Assembly (NCBI GenBank): GCA_964606085.1
Contig: CAZSFD010000136.1
Span: 1 to 8,424 of the forward strand
From: CAIQJJ01 sp964606085
GTDB lineage: Bacteria; Chloroflexota; Anaerolineae; Anaerolineales; UBA4823
Direction of reading: 5' to 3'
DNA: 8,424 nucleotides
The notes beneath the pieces are model-generated. The model made no database searches. It had not been told where the DNA came from and saw only the letters and a program-made list of their open reading frames with translations. Positions 5,293 to 8,424 of this stretch are shown piece by piece. The position numbers and the translations under genes are program-made. Numbering within the stretch: the first letter of the stretch is position 1; the number at the start of each line of letters is the position of its first letter.

Positions 5293-6648
5293 ATGAGAGT
5301 ATTAAGAGTAATGTCGCGCCGCCGCCAATTTCCGCGTAAAATTCATCTTATGTTCATCAAACGCCTGCAACTCGCCCTTATTCACACTGCCGTTGCCATC
5401 ACACTCGTGCCGATCAACAGCACCCTCAACCGGGTGATGATCAAAGAACTGGAAATCTCGGCCACGCTGGTGGCGCTGATGGCCTCGCTGCCTTACCTGT
5501 TCTCGCCAATCCAGGTAGCCATCGGCGCATTCTCCGACCGCCACCCCATTTTCGGGCGCTATCGCTCGCCCTACGTGCTGCTTGGACTGGTGTTGTGCGT
5601 AATCGGCGTGACGCTTTCGCCGCTGGTGGCCTTTCTGTTGGCAGAAAACTTCTGGTTGGGGCTGGCGGTTGGGGTGTTGGCCTTTGGCGCGTGGGGCATG
5701 GGCTACAACCTGTCGGCGGTATGCTATCTTTCGCTGGCCTCAGAACTCTCCGATCAAAAAGGCCGCGGCCAGACCATTGCGCTGATGTGGTTTATGATGA
5801 TCAGCGGCATCATCGTCACTGCCATCACCCTCAGCCGCCTGGTTGACCCCTATTCGCCTGAAGCGTTGCTGCGGGCCTTTGCGCTGGTGGGCGGGGCAGC
5901 CTTGCTGATCGGGCTGCTGGGCCTGTTCCGGCTCGAACCACCCCATCTGGCGCGTTCCCAGGCCGAGACGCGTTACTCGTGGAGACTGATGCTGCGCAGC
6001 GTGTGGCAGAACCGCCAGGCCCGGCTGTTTTTCGTCTACCTGATTGTGCTGCTAGCGGCCATTCTCGGCCAGGACATTCTGCTCGAACCCTTTGCCGCCG
6101 AAGCCTTCGCCATGAGCGTCAAAGAGACAACGCGCATCACCTCGCTATGGGGCGTGTTCGTGCTGGCGGCGCTGCTGCTCACCGGCTGGCTGGAGACGCG
6201 CCTGAGCAAGCGTCGGGTGGCCTTGTGGGGCGGCGTGCTGGCCCTGGTCGGTTTTGCCGGCATCGTGGCGAGCGGGTTTGCCCTCAACCAGGCAATTTTT
6301 TACTTTGGTGTGGTTTTACTGGGGGTGGGGACGGGGATTGCCACGGTCTCGAACCTGTCACTCATGCTGGATATGACCATGGCCGGGCAGGTGGGGCTGT
6401 TCATCGGTGCGTGGGGCATGGCGAACTCGATCTCGCGCCTGGCGGGGTCGCTGCTCGGCGGCGTGGGCAGCGACCTGCTGATGCGTTGGACGGACAATGC
6501 CGTACTCAGCTATGTAACCATGTTTGCCATCTTAGGGGGCTTCGTGCTGATCTCGTTGATCATGCTGCGGTGGGTCAGCGTGAACGCCTTCCACAATAAC
6601 AGCCAGACATCGGTGGTAGAGCGGGCGGCGCTGGCGGGGGATGGCTGA
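5293..6648 (+). CDS. MFS transporter, bacteriochlorophyll-delivery (PucC/LhaA-like) family
   Basis: A 451-residue, roughly 12-helix inner-membrane protein of the BCD branch of the major facilitator superfamily. Family hallmarks are INSTLNRVMIKELEISATLV (41-60), SDRHPIFGRYRSPY (81-94), LGQDILLEPFAAEAF (258-272) and LDMTMAGQVGLFIGAWGMA (359-377). Characterised members (PucC, LhaA, Orf428 types) help assemble light-harvesting complexes or handle bacteriochlorophyll in phototrophs, but homologues occur in bacteria not known to be phototrophic. No pigment gene is in this window, so the substrate here is open. The ATG at 5293 gives the longest frame but has no Shine-Dalgarno sequence; ATG at 5311 (weak AAGAG upstream) or 5350 (just before the first helix) are possible. 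It is divergent from marR and ends five bases from the convergent radical SAM gene. Confidence 0.88.
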   Translation: MRVLRVMSRRRQFPRKIHLMFIKRLQLALIHTAVAITLVPINSTLNRVMIKELEISATLVALMASLPYLFSPIQVAIGAFSDRHPIFGRYRSPYVLLGLVLCVIGVTLSPLVAFLLAENFWLGLAVGVLAFGAWGMGYNLSAVCYLSLASELSDQKGRGQTIALMWFMMISGIIVTAITLSRLVDPYSPEALLRAFALVGGAALLIGLLGLFRLEPPHLARSQAETRYSWRLMLRSVWQNRQARLFFVYLIVLLAAILGQDILLEPFAAEAFAMSVKETTRITSLWGVFVLAALLLTGWLETRLSKRRVALWGGVLALVGFAGIVASGFALNQAIFYFGVVLLGVGTGIATVSNLSLMLDMTMAGQVGLFIGAWGMANSISRLAGSLLGGVGSDLLMRWTDNAVLSYVTMFAILGGFVLISLIMLRWVSVNAFHNNSQTSVVERAALAGDG

Positions 6649-6653
6649 ACCAA

Positions 6654-8180
6654 TCAAAAAAGAACCTGGCTTGCATTCAAAATTTGCAATCCCTTTAGGC
6701 GAAGCAGACCCGGATATGTGGCCTTGTAAACATGGCAATACAACGGTGTTGGTGATTGATTCTCATGGATGGCTCCGGCAAGTACTGGACAACCACCCGC
6801 ACACCAATAACGCCATTCGCAGGTTCGGCAATTCTCTTTTTCATCCACAGCAGGGTTGATGAAATTCTCGAAGTGGGGGTGCGATAGGGTTGCCAGTGGC
6901 ACGCTGCGATGGGCGGTTGCTGACAGCGTATGACACGGCGAAATACTGCCATCACAATCAATGCTGAGATAGTTTCGCCCCGCCCCACAGGTATATTCGT
7001 GGGCAACCGAGAAATTGCTGCGGTCAACCAGTTTATCGAGAAATGGGTAATCAGGCAGGTTCTTTTCGATCACTTGCAGGCTTTTGTGTAACACATCCGT
7101 CAGCGCATCAGGGGCAGCCATCAGGGGATCATGGGGTTGGCGCGGACGATAGAAATTCCAGTTGAGAAAAAGACGATTCTGGATGGCAAATTCGGTCAGG
7201 GCGGGCAGGTCGTCGAGGTTCAGGCTGGTCAGGGTGACGGTGAGATAAGGACGCAGGCCAAGTTCGAGGGCAGTTTCGAGAGTATGAAAAACTCGTTCAA
7301 AGGTCTGCTGGTTGGCGCTGGATGGGCGTTGGCGGTCGTGACCGGGGCCAAATCCATCCAGTGAGAGCGCCAGGTGAATATCCCCGGCCTGGAGATATTC
7401 CAAACGCGATCGAGAAAGCGCTACGCCGTTTGTCACTAAAATCTCCGTCAAGGGGATGCCAGCCGTTTGGGCTGACTGCCTGGCGTGTAGATGCAACGAT
7501 GTCACCAAATCCCAGCGCAAAGTGGGCTCACCGCCAGCATATTTGATTTTTACGGACGGGTAAGCATGTTGTTGGGCTATCTCGAAGAGTTTGTTTACAG
7601 CCTGTATGCCGGTAGCGCGATCCATCTGTTGTGAATTTTTATCCACAAAGCAGTGGGCGCAAGCAAGGTTGCAAGAGCGAGTCAGAAATAGCCAGGCTTC
7701 CAGGGCGGGGCTATGGGAGGGGAAGCCCAGGGATGAAACGTCGGGCGAGGCCGCGGTGAGGAATCCGGCGCGATAAAAGATGTCGGTAGCCTTACGGAAG
7801 TCATGCTCGGTCAAGGAAATGTTGGCAGGTTTTTCGCCAGAAGGATGCAGATCAACAAAGGACTCGAATACCTGCCGGGCGGTTTCGTTGATTAGGGCCC
7901 AGCCCGCAGCGTCTGGCGCGGTGAGCAGCCAGGAATCGGCTGCAAAAGGGAACAAGGCCGCGCGTGGGCTTTGGCGTAAATTGGCTGGCACAGCAGTAGC
8001 CGGGTGGGGTGTGCGAGGGAGGGTGGAGGCGCAGGCGCAGTCGCCATCACAGGACTGTACACGGGTTAATGGCATGACTTCCAGATAAGTTTGCGAGCAT
8101 GCGCAGTCCCCGTTGCAGCCAACGCTTTGGGTTGTATGATGGATGAATGTTGTTGATGGGATGTGGATTTTTGCTTTCAT
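6654..8180 (-). CDS. radical SAM/SPASM protein with N-terminal CxGDCAC duplication
   Basis: A 508-residue (ATG start) radical SAM enzyme of the peptide-maturase type. Order: a Cys-rich leader with CNGDCAC (22-28) and CDGDCAC (44-50); a region at about 72-143 (AADSWLLTAPDAAGWALINE) resembling PqqD-like RiPP-recognition domains; the radical SAM core with C170xxxC174xxC177 and KYAGGEPTLRW (213-223); and a complete C-terminal SPASM domain. The SPASM cysteines are 398, 416, 451, 454, 460, 464 and 482 in the C-x12-G-x4-C and C-x2-C-x5-C-x3-C pattern, which binds two auxiliary 4Fe-4S clusters. Relatives make thioether or carbon crosslinks in peptides, or mature sulfatases and quinohemoproteins; the substrate here is unknown. 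ATG 8180 fits the promoter at 8229-8257. An in-frame GTG at 8219 would add 13 residues but lies almost at the predicted transcript start. Confidence 0.9.
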   Translation of the reverse strand: MKAKIHIPSTTFIHHTTQSVGCNGDCACSQTYLEVMPLTRVQSCDGDCACASTLPRTPHPATAVPANLRQSPRAALFPFAADSWLLTAPDAAGWALINETARQVFESFVDLHPSGEKPANISLTEHDFRKATDIFYRAGFLTAASPDVSSLGFPSHSPALEAWLFLTRSCNLACAHCFVDKNSQQMDRATGIQAVNKLFEIAQQHAYPSVKIKYAGGEPTLRWDLVTSLHLHARQSAQTAGIPLTEILVTNGVALSRSRLEYLQAGDIHLALSLDGFGPGHDRQRPSSANQQTFERVFHTLETALELGLRPYLTVTLTSLNLDDLPALTEFAIQNRLFLNWNFYRPRQPHDPLMAAPDALTDVLHKSLQVIEKNLPDYPFLDKLVDRSNFSVAHEYTCGAGRNYLSIDCDGSISPCHTLSATAHRSVPLATLSHPHFENFINPAVDEKENCRTCEWRYWCAGGCPVLAGAIHENQSPTPLYCHVYKATYPGLLRLKGLQILNASQVLF

Positions 8181-8228
8181 TCGAACCCCGCAAAATTTTT
8201 TCTTCGTTATCGTTATCACTCAATTTGT

Positions 8229-8257
8229 ATTATATAAAATTATTGCCTTGAATACAA
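8229..8257 (-). promoter_or_regulatory. sigma70-type promoter for the radical SAM gene
   Basis: On the minus strand TTGTAT (8252-8257) is followed after exactly 17 bases by a perfect TATAAT (8229-8234). Transcription would start near 8222, giving a leader of about 40 bases to the ATG at 8180. The -10 box is consensus and the -35 box matches at three positions. This supports the ATG over the GTG at 8219. Confidence 0.6.
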
Positions 8258-8260
8258 GCA

Positions 8261-8285
8261 ACAATCCCGCTTGCGGCGGGATTGT
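8261..8285 (-). terminator. stem-loop after the upstream gene, possible terminator
   Basis: ACAATCCCGC (8261-8270) pairs perfectly with GCGGGATTGT (8276-8285) around a five-base loop. It lies 39 bases after the stop of the truncated upstream gene and directly before the -35 box of the radical SAM gene. The stem is strong and GC-rich, but the sequence after it on the minus strand (TGCTTGTATTC) is not a real T-tract. It may be a weak terminator or a dispersed palindrome. Confidence 0.5.
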
Positions 8286-8324
8286 GCGGTAAGAAATGCT
8301 GATTGAAAGCTGTACTACATGCTG

Positions 8325-8424
8325 TCAATCTGGCCCAAACCAAAGCGCTTGTTCTTTCATCAGGTCTTTCAAGTTTGACAATGTCACATTAACTGCAAAA
8401 ATCTGGTAAAACTGAGCGAATGAG
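8325..8424 (-). CDS. partial CDS, C-terminal 32 residues of an unrecognised protein
   Basis: One minus-strand frame is open from the window edge to a TGA at 8325-8327, and its 32 residues look like normal protein: SFAQFYQIFAVNVTL followed by SNLKDLMKEQALWFGPD. The first part is aromatic and hydrophobic, the second an amphipathic helix-like stretch with a Trp-Phe-Gly-Pro end. I do not recognise the family. The other minus-strand frame read through this segment meets a stop. The gene is upstream of the radical SAM gene on the same strand, with a stem-loop and promoter between them, so the two are neighbours but perhaps not one transcript. A substrate role is only a possibility. Confidence 0.5.
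   Translation of the reverse strand, partial: SFAQFYQIFAVNVTLSNLKDLMKEQALWFGPD

Noticed and set aside
5979..6599. Second plus-strand open frame inside the transporter gene
   Set aside because: It is a +1-type shadow with Arg/Gly/His-rich composition. The transporter frame is continuous and matches the BCD family throughout.

Overview
The window looks like a piece of a GC-rich bacterial chromosome, most likely from a Chloroflexota (Anaerolineae-like) organism. This guess rests on gene style and on the abundance of short palindromic and G-rich intergenic repeats. There is no rRNA or marker gene to prove it. I see no phage, CRISPR, tRNA, rRNA or transposase gene.

Layout from left to right: (1) 1-405 has no secure gene. 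It holds a 9-bp G-rich tandem array, a run of stem-loops resembling REP/BIME or MITE-type repeats, a possible promoter and a polypyrimidine duplication that touches the next start codon. (2) 406-1038 (+) encodes a histidine-phosphatase superfamily enzyme. (3) 1087-1185 is a foldback repeat built of 8-bp CGCAAAG-type units, between convergent genes. (4) 1240-5140 (-) is a four-gene operon read right to left: a MarR regulator, a MacA/HlyD-like adaptor, a MacB-type ATPase and a MacB-type permease. A perfect 15-bp stem-loop sits between adaptor and ATPase. (5) 5141-5292 is the divergent control region, with two 32-bp-spaced direct repeats that are good operator candidates. (6) 5293-6648 (+) encodes a major facilitator of the bacteriochlorophyll-delivery (PucC/LhaA) family. 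(7) 6654-8180 (-) encodes a radical SAM/SPASM peptide-maturase-like protein with two N-terminal CxGDCAC motifs. (8) 8222-8424 holds a sigma70-like promoter for that gene, a stem-loop, and the last 32 codons of an upstream gene on the same strand.

How the genes may work together: the MarR protein probably senses a small ligand and controls its own operon, which makes a tripartite-style ABC exporter, and possibly the divergent transporter as well. The radical SAM gene is convergent with the transporter (5-bp gap) and looks like a separate unit, perhaps linked to the truncated gene at the right edge. The most unusual element is its N-terminal extension, which carries six cysteines in two near-identical motifs. 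It could be a built-in substrate or an extra metal/Fe-S site.
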